From Burkholderiales bacterium (lineage in GTDB: Bacteria > Pseudomonadota > Gammaproteobacteria > Burkholderiales > Burkholderiaceae_C), in NCBI GenBank assembly GCA_026400275.1, contig JAPLPK010000210.1, positions 1 to 42,216 of the forward strand: 42,216 bases of DNA, in the 5' to 3' direction. The notes below the pieces were generated by a model, which had not been told where the DNA came from, made no database searches, and saw nothing but the letters and a program-made list of their open reading frames with translations. Made by a program: the position numbers and the translations under genes. Every line of letters begins with the position of its first letter. Position 1 is the first letter of the stretch. This document shows, piece by piece, positions 1 through 8,402 of this stretch.

Positions 1-345
1 CTGCCGCCGACGGCGTCGGCCACGCTGGTGGGCACGGGCAAGATGTTGCACCGCGGGGAGGAGCGCTTCCACGACGGCAGCGGCTACCTGATGACGTGGT
101 TCACCCAGGGCGCCCGCAGCGAGGCGACCCGGGCCTCGGTGGAGCGGCTCAACCGCTACCACCTCGGGCTGGCCCGGCGCTTCCCCGGCGCCTTCGGCGA
201 CAACGACGAGTACGTCTACACCCTCTGCGCCGTCGGCGACTTCCTGCCGCGCATGCGCGAGACCCTCGGCCTGCCGCCGCAGAGCCCGACGCTCGACGTC
301 TCCTGGCACCACTTCCTGCGCGACCTGGCCGGGCGCGCCCGCCCG
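1..345 (+). other. Foreign-looking segment, MpaB/DUF2236-oxygenase-like coding fragment
   Basis: All 115 codons from base 1 to 345 end in G or C. From the TAT codon at 346-348 onward, A- and T-ending codons appear at the ordinary rate for this window. The encoded peptide has RFHDGSGYLMTWF, an ERLNRYHLGLARRFPGAFGDN stretch and YVYTLCAVGDFLPRMRETLG. From memory this resembles MpaB/latex-clearing-type (DUF2236) oxygenases of high-GC actinobacteria rather than a peptidase. The switch to PrlC falls in FLRDLAGRARP, a stretch compatible with both families. The segment may be an assembly or library chimera at a contig end, or a real recombination. The family assignment is moderate; the composition break is directly visible. 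Confidence 0.55.
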
Positions 346-1494
346 TATGCCGAGAAGGATGTGGCCGATCTGCGCAGCTTTGCCGCCGAGCACCTGGGCC
401 TGGCCGATCCCCAGCCGTGGGACTGGTCCTATGTGGGCGAAAAGCTCAAAGAGGCCCGCTACGCTTTCAGCGAGCAAGAGGTCAAGCAGTACTTCACCGC
501 ACCCAAGGTTCTGGCCGGCCTGTTCAAGATCATCGAGACCCTGTTCGAAGTCTCCATCCGCCGCGACAGCGCCCCCGTGTGGCACCCCTCGGTAGAGTTC
601 TACCGCATAGAGCGCAGCCTAGGCGGTACATCGGCAGATGCACCACGCCAACTGGTAGGCCAGTTCTACCTGGACCCGTCGGCCCGCACCGGCAAACGCG
701 GCGGTGCCTGGATGGACGACGTGCGCGCCCGCTGGCTGCGCCCCGATACGAACACATTGCAAACCCCGGTGGCACACCTGGTGTGCAACTTTGCTGACGG
801 CGTGGACGGTCAGCCGCCGCTGCTGACGCATGACGACGTGACCACCCTGTTCCACGAATTCGGCCACGGCCTGCACCACATGCTGACCCAAGTGAACGAG
901 CGTGATGTGTCTGGCATCAGCGGCGTGGAATGGGACGCGGTGGAACTGCCCAGCCAGTTCATGGAAAACTTCTGCTGGGAATGGGATGTGCTCAAGCACA
1001 TGACAGCCCATGTCGTGACTGGAGAACCTCTGCCCCGCGTGCTGTTCGACAAGATGACCGCCGCCAAGAACTTCCAGAGCGGCCTGCAAACCCTGCGCCA
1101 GATCGAGTTTTCGCTCTTCGACATGCTGCTGCATACCGAGCACGACCCGGCCCAGGACTTCATGCCCCTGCTGCGCAAGGTGCGTGACGAGGTCGCCGTG
1201 CTGCAGGCACCGGCCTTCAGCCGTACCGCGCACACCTTCAGCCACATCTTTGCCGGCGGATACGCGGCGGGCTACTACAGCTACAAATGGGCCGAGGTGC
1301 TCAGCGCCGACGCGTACGCAGCGTTCGAAGAAACGGCCGGCGCGGACGGCGCAGCCAACATCGAAACCGGCCGCCGCTACCGCCAGTCCATCCTGGAAGC
1401 CGGCGGCAGCCGCCCGGCCATGGAGTCGTTCAAGGCCTTCCGTGGCCGCGCCCCCACGCTAGATGCACTGCTGCGCCACCAAGGCATGGCCTAA
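1..1494 (+). CDS. prlC: Oligopeptidase A (M3 zinc peptidase), 3' part, fused in frame to a foreign 5' segment; 5' partial
   Basis: From about base 330 the product follows the E. coli OpdA/PrlC pattern to its C-terminus. It has the RARP-x-EK segment, then the zinc site HEFGH (bases 854-868), then GISG-x-WDAVELPSQFMEN and the HIFAGGYAAGYYSY block. The enzyme is a cytoplasmic zinc endopeptidase that degrades short peptides, including cleaved signal peptides. The reading frame is open to base 1, so any start inside this window (for example GTG at 28) is not the real one. The first 110 or so codons do not resemble PrlC: see the separate entry for 1-345. The N-terminal half of a normal PrlC of about 680 residues is therefore absent here. 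A 3' gap of 23 bases separates it from the next gene. The peptidase identity is secure; the gene as a whole looks chimeric. Confidence 0.85.
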   Translation: MPPTASATLVGTGKMLHRGEERFHDGSGYLMTWFTQGARSEATRASVERLNRYHLGLARRFPGAFGDNDEYVYTLCAVGDFLPRMRETLGLPPQSPTLDVSWHHFLRDLAGRARPYAEKDVADLRSFAAEHLGLADPQPWDWSYVGEKLKEARYAFSEQEVKQYFTAPKVLAGLFKIIETLFEVSIRRDSAPVWHPSVEFYRIERSLGGTSADAPRQLVGQFYLDPSARTGKRGGAWMDDVRARWLRPDTNTLQTPVAHLVCNFADGVDGQPPLLTHDDVTTLFHEFGHGLHHMLTQVNERDVSGISGVEWDAVELPSQFMENFCWEWDVLKHMTAHVVTGEPLPRVLFDKMTAAKNFQSGLQTLRQIEFSLFDMLLHTEHDPAQDFMPLLRKVRDEVAVLQAPAFSRTAHTFSHIFAGGYAAGYYSYKWAEVLSADAYAAFEETAGADGAANIETGRRYRQSILEAGGSRPAMESFKAFRGRAPTLDALLRHQGMA

Positions 1495-1517
1495 TAACGG
1501 CCTGGAGGATTTTCACG

Positions 1518-2153
1518 ATGCGTATTGCTCCCATCCACACCGCACTGGCCTGCGCCGCATTGGCACTGGCCGCTGGCAGCGCCTGCGCCCAGACGGTTTA
1601 TCGCATCGTCGGCCCCGATGGCAAGGTCACGTTCTCTGACCAGCCACCAGCGCCCAGCAGCCCGGCCAAGGTCACCACCACCAACAAAAACGGCAGCAGC
1701 GCGGTGAATGCCGCGTCACTGCCGTTCGAGTTGCAAGAAGTGGTGAAGCGCTACCCGGTCACGCTGTACACCGGCACCGGCTGCAGCCCCTGCGAAAGTG
1801 CGCGCAATCTGCTGGTGCAGCGCGGCGTGCCGTTTACCGAGCGCAGCGTGAACACCGATGCCGATGCCGAAGCACTGCGCCGCATCAGCGGTGAAACCAG
1901 CCTGCCGTTTGGCACCATTGGCGGCCAGCAGCTCAAAGGCTTCTCGGATGTGGAATGGACGCAGTACCTGGACGCTGCGGCCTACCCAAAATCATCGGTA
2001 CTGCCAGCCAGCTACAAACGTGCGCCGGCCCAGCCCCTGGTGGCCAGCAAGGCACCTCCAGCAGCAGCGCCGGTAGCACCTGCTCCGGCCCCAGCGGAGC
2101 CTTCTGCCGAGCCGGTAGATACCAGCCGCAACCCGCGCGGCATCCAGTTTTAG
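1518..2153 (+). CDS. DUF4124 and glutaredoxin-domain protein, exported
   Basis: The protein has 211 residues. The start at ATG 1518 is chosen because GGAGG lies 9 bases upstream and a signal peptide begins there (MRIAPIHTALACAALALAAGSACAQ). The mature N-terminus has the DUF4124 signature YRIVGPDGKVTFSDQPP. This is followed by a glutaredoxin-like fold (VTLYTGTGCSPCESARNLL) with a CSPC redox site at about residues 92-95. A Pro/Ala-rich tail ends the protein. The likely role is periplasmic thiol-disulfide chemistry; the substrate is unknown. It ends 3 bases before the convergent rpiA stop. Confidence 0.85.
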   Translation: MRIAPIHTALACAALALAAGSACAQTVYRIVGPDGKVTFSDQPPAPSSPAKVTTTNKNGSSAVNAASLPFELQEVVKRYPVTLYTGTGCSPCESARNLLVQRGVPFTERSVNTDADAEALRRISGETSLPFGTIGGQQLKGFSDVEWTQYLDAAAYPKSSVLPASYKRAPAQPLVASKAPPAAAPVAPAPAPAEPSAEPVDTSRNPRGIQF

Positions 2154-2156
2154 GGC

Positions 2157-2828
2157 TTAAAACTCCAGGGTTTTCACGCCCTGCGCGGTGCCCAGCAGAC
2201 AGACATGGGCTTTTTGCAAGGCAAACACGCCCACGGTCACCACGCCAGGCCACTGGCTGACCTGGTTCTCAAACGCCACCGGGTCGCTGATCTGCAGGCC
2301 TGTCACGTCCAGGATGTACTGGCCGTTATCGGTCACCAGCGGCTGGCCGTCCTTCAGGCGCAGCTTGGCTTGGCCACCCATGGCGGCAAACTGGCGCACC
2401 AGGCGGTTCGACGACATGGGGATGACTTCCACCGGCAGCGGGAACTGGCCCAGGGTCTGGACCAGCTTGCTCTCATCGGCAATACAAACAAACTGGCGCG
2501 ACTGGGCAGCCACGATCTTCTCGCGCGTTAGCGCCGCACCGCCACCCTTGACCATGTGGCCCAGGCCGTCGATCTCGTCCGCGCCGTCGATGTACACCGC
2601 CAGTTCGCCAACGTCGTTGGCGTCAAACACGGTGATGCCCAGCGCTTTCAATTTGGCGGTGCTGGCCTCCGAGCTGGACACCGCGCCTTTGACCTGGTCC
2701 TTGATGGTGGCCAGCGCGTCGATGAACTTGTTGACGGTGGAGCCGGTGCCCACACCCACAATTTCGCCTGGCACCACGTAGCGCAACGCAGCCTGGCCGA
2801 CCAGGGTTTTCAGTTCATCTTGTGTCAT
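2157..2828 (-). CDS. rpiA: Ribose-5-phosphate isomerase A
   Basis: The protein has 223 residues. It interconverts ribose 5-phosphate and ribulose 5-phosphate in the non-oxidative pentose phosphate pathway, in the cytoplasm. The family blocks are intact: the phosphate loop [11 protein letters not shown] (residues 25-35), DGADEID (81-87) and [11 protein letters not shown] (94-104), which holds the catalytic Asp, Glu and Lys residues. The open frame extends about 200 codons further upstream, but that part is antisense to pyrD. The start at ATG 2828 (MTQDELK) gives the usual family length. It is divergent from pyrD, with 42 bases between the starts. Confidence 0.96.
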   Translation of the reverse strand: MTQDELKTLVGQAALRYVVPGEIVGVGTGSTVNKFIDALATIKDQVKGAVSSSEASTAKLKALGITVFDANDVGELAVYIDGADEIDGLGHMVKGGGAALTREKIVAAQSRQFVCIADESKLVQTLGQFPLPVEVIPMSSNRLVRQFAAMGGQAKLRLKDGQPLVTDNGQYILDVTGLQISDPVAFENQVSQWPGVVTVGVFALQKAHVCLLGTAQGVKTLEF

Positions 2829-2870
2829 CTGGGAAAATCCGAGGTTAAGTAGAAAAACCCCAATTATCCA

Positions 2871-3923
2871 ATGCCCCTTATCCCCTACGCCCTGGCCCGC
2901 CCGTTTCTGTTTGGCATGGACCCCGAAGCCGCACACGACGCCACCCTCAATGCCATCGCCCGCACCCAGGGTACGCCGCTGGAATGCCTGTACCGCCAGC
3001 CTCGGGTAAGCGACCCCGTCACCCTGGCCGGGCTGCAGTTCCCCAACCGCGTGGGCTTGGCAGCTGGCCTGGACAAGAACGCCCGCTGCATCGACGGCCT
3101 GGGCGCCATGGGCTTCGGCTTTGTGGAGGTGGGCACGGTCACGCCGCTGGCCCAGCCGGGCAACCCGCAGCCGCGCATGTTCCGCCTGCCCCAGGCGAAC
3201 GCACTGATCAACCGACTGGGCTTCAACAACGGCGGGCTGGAAGCCTTTGTAGCCAATGTGCAGCGCGCACGCTTCCGCAGCAAGGCTGGCGGCACACCCA
3301 TGCTGCTGGGCCTGAACATCGGCAAGAACGCCGCGACTCCGATCGAACGCGCTACTGACGACTACCTGCTGGCACTGGACGGTGTCTACCCGCACGCCGA
3401 CTACGTCACGGTGAACATCTCCAGCCCCAACACCAAAAACCTGCGCGCACTGCAAAGCGACGAGGCGCTGGACGCCCTACTGGGCGCCATAGCCGAGCGG
3501 CGCGGCCAGTTGGCCCAGCAACACGGCAAGCGGGTGCCCATCTTCGTGAAAATTGCGCCCGATCTGGATGAAGCCCAGGTCGCCGTCATTGCAGCAACGC
3601 TGCAGCGCCACGCCATGGATGGCGTCGTCGCCACCAACACCACCCTCAGCCGCGAGGCGGTACAAGGCATGCAGCACGGCGAAGAGGTTGGCGGCCTGAG
3701 TGGCGCGCCGGTGCTGCAGGCCAGCAACCGCGTGATCCGCCAGCTGCGCACTGCGCTGGGCAAAGCGTTCCCCATCGTGGGCGTGGGCGGCGTCATGAGT
3801 GCGGCCGACGCCGTGAGCAAGATACAGGCAGGCGCCGACGTGGTGCAGATCTACACCGGCCTGATCTACCAAGGCCCCTCCCTGGTCCACAAGGCAGCGC
3901 TGGCTATCAAGAAATACGGCTAA
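2871..3923 (+). CDS. pyrD: Dihydroorotate dehydrogenase, class 2 (quinone)
   Basis: The protein has 350 residues. It oxidises dihydroorotate to orotate in pyrimidine synthesis and passes electrons to quinone at the inner membrane. The N-terminal helix segment ([23 protein letters not shown]) is the membrane-associated part typical of class 2. FMN and substrate motifs are present: [30 protein letters not shown] with the catalytic serine (about residues 182-188), KIAPDL and TNTT. The length matches E. coli PyrD closely. It is followed by a strong hairpin that it shares with the convergent phosphatase gene. Confidence 0.96.
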   Translation: MPLIPYALARPFLFGMDPEAAHDATLNAIARTQGTPLECLYRQPRVSDPVTLAGLQFPNRVGLAAGLDKNARCIDGLGAMGFGFVEVGTVTPLAQPGNPQPRMFRLPQANALINRLGFNNGGLEAFVANVQRARFRSKAGGTPMLLGLNIGKNAATPIERATDDYLLALDGVYPHADYVTVNISSPNTKNLRALQSDEALDALLGAIAERRGQLAQQHGKRVPIFVKIAPDLDEAQVAVIAATLQRHAMDGVVATNTTLSREAVQGMQHGEEVGGLSGAPVLQASNRVIRQLRTALGKAFPIVGVGGVMSAADAVSKIQAGADVVQIYTGLIYQGPSLVHKAALAIKKYG

Positions 3924-3940
3924 CCCTCCGATTTTGTATT

Positions 3941-4003
3941 TCAAATAAAAAGAGCTTCCAGCGCAGATAGAACCTGCGCTGGAAGCTCTCATTTAGATAG
4001 CAA
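3941..4003. repeat. Dispersed palindromic repeat, copy A; also a bidirectional terminator
   Basis: A perfect 16-base stem (3951-3966 with 3974-3989) with a 7-base loop sits between convergent pyrD and the alkaline phosphatase gene. It is flanked by A/T-rich sequence on both sides (AAATAAAA and TCATTTAGATAGCAA). It can end transcription from either side. The same core (GCGCAG, spacer, CTGCGCT, then AGCT and ATAGCAA) recurs at about 10523, 15927, 22254, 25447 and 33208, so it is a member of an interspersed family. Confidence 0.8.
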
Positions 4004-6013
4004 TTAGCGGCTGCCGGCTGCCTTGGCCAGTTTGAAGAACACGTCGGTGTTGTCCATCACGCCGGTGAAGGCCGAGGCACCCCGGCCATAGGCGGACAAA
4101 GGCACGTCCGTGGCGGTATGTACCGCCTGGTCGCCGGGGACCTGGCCCGTCACCAGGAAGCCAGTCTTCTGGTTGCGCACATTGGGGTTTTCGGGATAGC
4201 CGCTTTGCGGTGCCTGGCCGACGAAGGGCTGCTGCGAATCCTGCGTGGGTGTGGCGTTGGCCAGCCAGGTTTCATAGCGGTCGGCGTTGGCGCCGTAGCC
4301 GATCAGCATCTTGTAGTCCACATCCGTGCTGGTGGGGTAGCCATCGGCAGACGTGGTGTATTTGGGGAACTTGGCAGCTTGGTAGGTACCCACCACGGCA
4401 TCGCGCTGGGCAGCCACGCCCGGGCTGTTGGTCGCATCGCGCAGTGCCGCTATCGGCTTGGTAGAGGCCCCAATAATCGATGCGCCTGAGCACTCGTGGT
4501 CTGCCGTGACGATGACGATGGTGTCCGGGTGCTTGGCGGCGAAGTCCTTGGCCACCTGGATCGCGCGGTCGAACTCAATCACCTCCAGCAACCAGCGGTC
4601 GGTGTCCATCAGATGGGACTGCTTGTCAATGGAAGCGCCCTCGATCATGGCGACAAAGCCCTTCTTGCTCTTGGACAGCACCTGCAGCGCGGCTGAGGTC
4701 ATCTCGTCCAGCATGGGTTGGTCAGGAAAACCATAATCGTCCACGATCGTAGACACGCCACGGCGCTTGTTGATTTTGTCAAAAGCGACGTTCATGTTCG
4801 AATACGAGAACAGGCCCAGCAGCTTGTCCGGACCACCGTTGCCGCTCATCAGGGCATCCAGTCCAGCGCGGTCGGGCGCATACGCATAGCCGGCCTTCTG
4901 GAAGTCACCAATCAAATCGCGCGTGGCATCCTTGGCACCAGGCGCAGCCTTCCAGCCGGCCACCACGTCGGCTGGCAGCACGTAGTCGCTGCGGTTGTCA
5001 CGCTGCGATCCGTTCAGGGCTTGGCCGACGCGCGAGCCATCGGCCTTCAGTGCATCGCCATTCGGCAAGAACCACTTGCGCCCCCCGCCCATCAGCACAG
5101 ACAAACCTGTCAGGCTGCGGTCGTCAAGGAATTGGTCCACGATGCCCGTGCCATTGCCTCGGTTGCTGGTGTGCACCGCCATCGATGCGGGCGTGGCGTC
5201 AAACACGTCGGCCGTGGTCACCACGCCCAATGCCTTGCCCTGGGTGCGATGCAGGTATTCCGACAGGTATTCGATACGCGGGTTGTCAAAGGCATCGGCC
5301 GTATCGTCAGGCCATACGCCCTCTTGGTTGTTGGCGGACTTGTTGCCGGTCACATAGTTGGACATGCCCGGCGACGAGTCGGTCACGATGGCGTCCAGCG
5401 ACGAAGTCATCACCATGCCGGTGTAGGGAAAGGTATCCATCGCAAGCCTGCCCTGGGCCTTGCCCTGTGCGTAGCCGCGGCCGATGATGCGAGCGGCGGT
5501 ACGGTGGGTAGCGCCCATGCCGTCGCCCAGCATGATGATGATGTTCTTGGCAGGGCGGCCCTCGCGCTCCAGAGCGACGATTTCAAAATTGCCCTGGGCC
5601 GACACAGTCTGACCGTCACTTTGTGTGGCCTGCACGGTCAAGCGGTGCACACCTGCTTTGAGCAAGGAAAAAGCACGTTGCGACACAACCGCCGCATTCA
5701 CGTCCTTAGGCAGACTCAAACCGCTGCTCACCACACTGGTGGTACCTGGCGCAGGCTTGGTAGCAATGCCGTCGACCAAGAACTGAAAGTCCTTGAGCGT
5801 AGTGCCTGCATCCAGCCGAACCGTGGCTTGCAAGTCAAACCGTTGACCTGGCAGGAAGCGCGCGATATAGGGTGGGTTGGGGTTGTTGGAGGCGAACAAC
5901 TCGCTGGGTGGCGTCAAGCGCGACACCGTGGGTGCAGCCAGGGCGGAAACTGCCCCCGTACCTAGCAGGGCAGCCGCCAACATGCGGCGGGAAAGACCAG
6001 ATTTACGCAACAT
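4004..6013 (-). CDS. Alkaline phosphatase (PhoA superfamily), exported
   Basis: The protein has 669 residues. It hydrolyses phosphate monoesters in the periplasm or outside the cell, using two zinc ions and magnesium. Its signal peptide starts MLRKSGLSRRMLAAALLGTG and contains a twin-arginine-like SRRML, so Tat export is possible. An N-terminal beta-type domain of about 120 residues (31-150) precedes the catalytic part. The catalytic part has MLGDGMG (metal Asp), TDSSPG with nucleophile Ser213, HTSNRG, IEGASIDKQSH, TADHECSG and a C-terminal HTATDVPLSAYG. The length exceeds E. coli PhoA (about 470) because of this domain and insertions. The start at ATG 6013 is supported by GGAG 7 bases upstream. 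A small secreted protein gene lies 54 bases upstream on the same strand. Confidence 0.9.
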   Translation of the reverse strand: MLRKSGLSRRMLAAALLGTGAVSALAAPTVSRLTPPSELFASNNPNPPYIARFLPGQRFDLQATVRLDAGTTLKDFQFLVDGIATKPAPGTTSVVSSGLSLPKDVNAAVVSQRAFSLLKAGVHRLTVQATQSDGQTVSAQGNFEIVALEREGRPAKNIIIMLGDGMGATHRTAARIIGRGYAQGKAQGRLAMDTFPYTGMVMTSSLDAIVTDSSPGMSNYVTGNKSANNQEGVWPDDTADAFDNPRIEYLSEYLHRTQGKALGVVTTADVFDATPASMAVHTSNRGNGTGIVDQFLDDRSLTGLSVLMGGGRKWFLPNGDALKADGSRVGQALNGSQRDNRSDYVLPADVVAGWKAAPGAKDATRDLIGDFQKAGYAYAPDRAGLDALMSGNGGPDKLLGLFSYSNMNVAFDKINKRRGVSTIVDDYGFPDQPMLDEMTSAALQVLSKSKKGFVAMIEGASIDKQSHLMDTDRWLLEVIEFDRAIQVAKDFAAKHPDTIVIVTADHECSGASIIGASTKPIAALRDATNSPGVAAQRDAVVGTYQAAKFPKYTTSADGYPTSTDVDYKMLIGYGANADRYETWLANATPTQDSQQPFVGQAPQSGYPENPNVRNQKTGFLVTGQVPGDQAVHTATDVPLSAYGRGASAFTGVMDNTDVFFKLAKAAGSR

Positions 6014-6039
6014 CAGAATGCTCCAGAAAATGAAAGGGG

Positions 6040-6075
6040 TTCAATGTGTTCAATGTGTTCAATGGGTTCAATGGG
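6040..6075. repeat. Four tandem 9-bp repeats
   Basis: Four head-to-tail units: TTCAATGTG twice, then TTCAATGGG twice. The array runs through the stop codon (6068-6070) of the upstream minus-strand gene. It ends 26 bases before the alkaline phosphatase start, in that gene's leader. It could be a regulatory array or a slipped-strand expansion. Confidence 0.8.
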
Positions 6076-6607
6076 TGGACGGGCTTGCGGGAGCGGCCGC
6101 CACCGGCAGCGCATCCACGCGCACGGGCTCGCCGTCCAGGAGCAAGCGCACAAAGGAGATACGGCCATCAACTTCAGCCTGCGCGCCCAACTCCAGCCGG
6201 CCGCGCACTGCCAGCAGTCCAGCCATATGCTGCACATAGCCCTGGTGTTCGGCAGCATTCAGGTGCACATACAACACACTTGCCGGCAGGTCGTCGGCAA
6301 AGCTCTCGTCCTCATCACCCAGGGTCACAGGCACGGGCGCGAGGATGAACAGACCGGGTACGGCAGTCTCCCCGTCTTGCCGGGCCATGTAGCCCAGCAT
6401 GCGCACGCTACTGCCATCCAGCGCCAGCAACTTGGCGCTAGGCTCCAGGCCGCGCGGGCCTATGGGCAACTTGAAAAACTCGGCAAACCGCAAATCTGCG
6501 CCTACCGCGCTGGCGACCACTGGCGCAGCCGTGTCAGCCCAGGCCTGCTGCGCGGGCAGCATACAAGCCCATAGCAGGGCCAAAGCCCCCGTACCCTTGA
6601 AATACAT
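6068..6607 (-). CDS. Small exported protein of unknown function next to alkaline phosphatase
   Basis: The protein has 179 residues and belongs to no family I can name. ATG 6607 is preferred over GTG 6619 because GGGAGTGGG lies directly upstream of it. The N-terminus is a signal peptide (MYFKGTGALALLWACMLPAQQAWA). The mature part contains LRFAEFFKLPIGPRGLEPSAKLLALDGSSVRMLGYM, ILAPVPVTLGDEDESFADDLP and a hydrophobic beta-rich end. The compact pattern of a cited residue set followed by a VRxxGYM core recalls small metal- or substrate-binding secreted proteins, but no function is supported. It is probably co-transcribed with the downstream phosphatase. Confidence 0.8.
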   Translation of the reverse strand: MYFKGTGALALLWACMLPAQQAWADTAAPVVASAVGADLRFAEFFKLPIGPRGLEPSAKLLALDGSSVRMLGYMARQDGETAVPGLFILAPVPVTLGDEDESFADDLPASVLYVHLNAAEHQGYVQHMAGLLAVRGRLELGAQAEVDGRISFVRLLLDGEPVRVDALPVAAAPASPSTH

Positions 6608-6830
6608 ACCCACTCCCACGTAGCGAACGTCTAAACGCGTTCGACAAAGGAGATAGGGTATGGCGCCAATATGTCAGTCAAGTTACAAAAAGACGTGCCC
6701 GCACAACACTGCACCCGCAATTCTTTTGACCTAGATCAGACGGCCTGGGAATACCCCCTCCAAGCCATACACACCTGCGCCAAGCTATTGCCTAATGTCA
6801 AGTACGAGCAACAGCCAAGAATGCAGCAGC

Positions 6831-8402
6831 ATGCGACTCAACCTACCCGTCAGCGCCGAGGAGTACGACTTCCCGAGCGGCAATATGCTTGTGTCCACCA
6901 CCGACACCAAGGGCCAGATCACCCACTGCAACGATGCATTCGCGCTGGTCAGCGGCTACAGCTACGATGAGTTGGTGGGGCAGCCCCACAACTTGATCCG
7001 CCACCCGGATATGCCCCCCGAAGCGTACAAAGACATGTGGCAGACCATAGGCCATGGCCGGCCTTGGACTGGCATGGTGAAAAACCGCCGCAAGGACGGC
7101 AGCTTTTACTGGGTTGAAGCCAACGTCACCCCCATCTTGCACAACGGCAAGCCGCGCGGCTATATGTCGGTGCGCACCAAGCCCAGCCGGCAAAAAATCC
7201 AGGATGCCGAACAGCTGTATGCGCGCATCCGTGCCGAACGCGAATCCGGCAAGCACAGCTTCGAGTTGCATGCCGGCTCGGTGCGCCAGCTAGGCTGGCG
7301 CGGCCTGCCAGGCCGGCTGGAACGCATCTCCTTCACCCAGCGCTATGTGCTGGTACTGGCGGCCATGGTGGGCGTAGGCCTGCTGCCAGTGCTGCTGGGC
7401 ATGGAAGGCATAGGCGCCAGGCTGCTGCAGGTAGCACTGCAGCTGGCCGGTGCGTCGGTCATGGTGCTGTGGTTCAAGAACCAAGTGTCCGACGTGATCA
7501 GCGAAGCCGAGAAGTTTGCCGCCGACATTTCGGGCTGCAACCTCAGCACCCGCATCGGCGCCGACCGTGGCGGCCCGCTGGGCAGCCTGAGCCGCAGCCT
7601 GCGGCAGATCCAGATCAACCTGCGTGCAGTGATTGGCGACGTCAAAACCGAGATCAATGGCTTTAGCCAGACAGCGGCCGAGATCGCTGCGGGTAGCCTG
7701 GACCTATCGGCCCGCACAGAATCGCAGGCCAGCAGCCTGGAGGAAACCGCCGCCAGCATGGAGCAGCTGTCCAGCACCGTGCAACAAACTGCGGACACAG
7801 CACGGCAGGTGGCACAACAGGGAGAAAAGAGCAGCAACGTAGCCACCCGTGGCGGCCAGGCCGTGCACCAGGTGGGCGTCGCAATGGAGAACATCAACGC
7901 CTCGTCGAAAAAGGTGCAAGAGATCATTGGCGTGATCGAAAGCATTGCATTTCAAACCAATATCCTGGCGCTGAATGCCGCCGTGGAAGCAGCACGCGCC
8001 GGCGAGCAAGGCCGAGGCTTCGCCGTCGTAGCCAGCGAGGTACGGGCCCTGGCACAGCGCAGCGCCACGGCAGCCCGCGAAATCCGCGTACTGATAGCGC
8101 AATCGGCCGAGCAAATTGCAGCCGGTAGCAACCAGATGAGCGACGCCGGACGCACTATCGACGAAGTAGTAGCCTCGGTGAAGGAAGTCGGCGCACTCAT
8201 ACGCCAGATCACCAATGCCACGCAAGAGCAGTCGCTAGGCATCTCGCAGGTCAATGAGGCTGTGACCCAGCTGGACACCGTGACGCAGCAAAACGCCGCA
8301 CTGGTCGAGCAATCGGCTGCCTCGGCCGAAGGCCTGAGCGACAGCAGCCTGAACCTGGCGCGCGCAGTGCAAATCTTTCACCTGCCCTCAGACATGCGCT
8401 GA
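6831..8402 (+). CDS. aer: Aer-type energy/aerotaxis receptor (PAS plus methyl-accepting signalling domain)
   Basis: The protein has 523 residues. The cytoplasmic PAS domain (about 15-120) follows E. coli Aer closely ([46 protein letters not shown]). With ATG 6831 as start, the FAD-region residues are R57, H58 and D60, the same numbers as in E. coli Aer, so I prefer it to ATG 6795. A hydrophobic hairpin (about 170-216) anchors it in the membrane. A HAMP-like linker and the MCP helical hairpin follow, with the tip [23 protein letters not shown]. No C-terminal CheR/CheB pentapeptide is present. It should sense redox or electron-transport state and signal through CheA/CheW. Its stop overlaps the next start (TGATG). 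Confidence 0.9.
   Translation: MRLNLPVSAEEYDFPSGNMLVSTTDTKGQITHCNDAFALVSGYSYDELVGQPHNLIRHPDMPPEAYKDMWQTIGHGRPWTGMVKNRRKDGSFYWVEANVTPILHNGKPRGYMSVRTKPSRQKIQDAEQLYARIRAERESGKHSFELHAGSVRQLGWRGLPGRLERISFTQRYVLVLAAMVGVGLLPVLLGMEGIGARLLQVALQLAGASVMVLWFKNQVSDVISEAEKFAADISGCNLSTRIGADRGGPLGSLSRSLRQIQINLRAVIGDVKTEINGFSQTAAEIAAGSLDLSARTESQASSLEETAASMEQLSSTVQQTADTARQVAQQGEKSSNVATRGGQAVHQVGVAMENINASSKKVQEIIGVIESIAFQTNILALNAAVEAARAGEQGRGFAVVASEVRALAQRSATAAREIRVLIAQSAEQIAAGSNQMSDAGRTIDEVVASVKEVGALIRQITNATQEQSLGISQVNEAVTQLDTVTQQNAALVEQSAASAEGLSDSSLNLARAVQIFHLPSDMR

Noticed and set aside
2829-3455. N-terminal extension of rpiA by about 200 codons
   Set aside because: It lies antisense to pyrD and has no RpiA homology. 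MTQDELK at 2828 gives the family length.
6040-6075. Pho box for PhoB upstream of the alkaline phosphatase
   Set aside because: The repeat period is 9 bases, not 11, and the units lack the CTGTCAT-type core.
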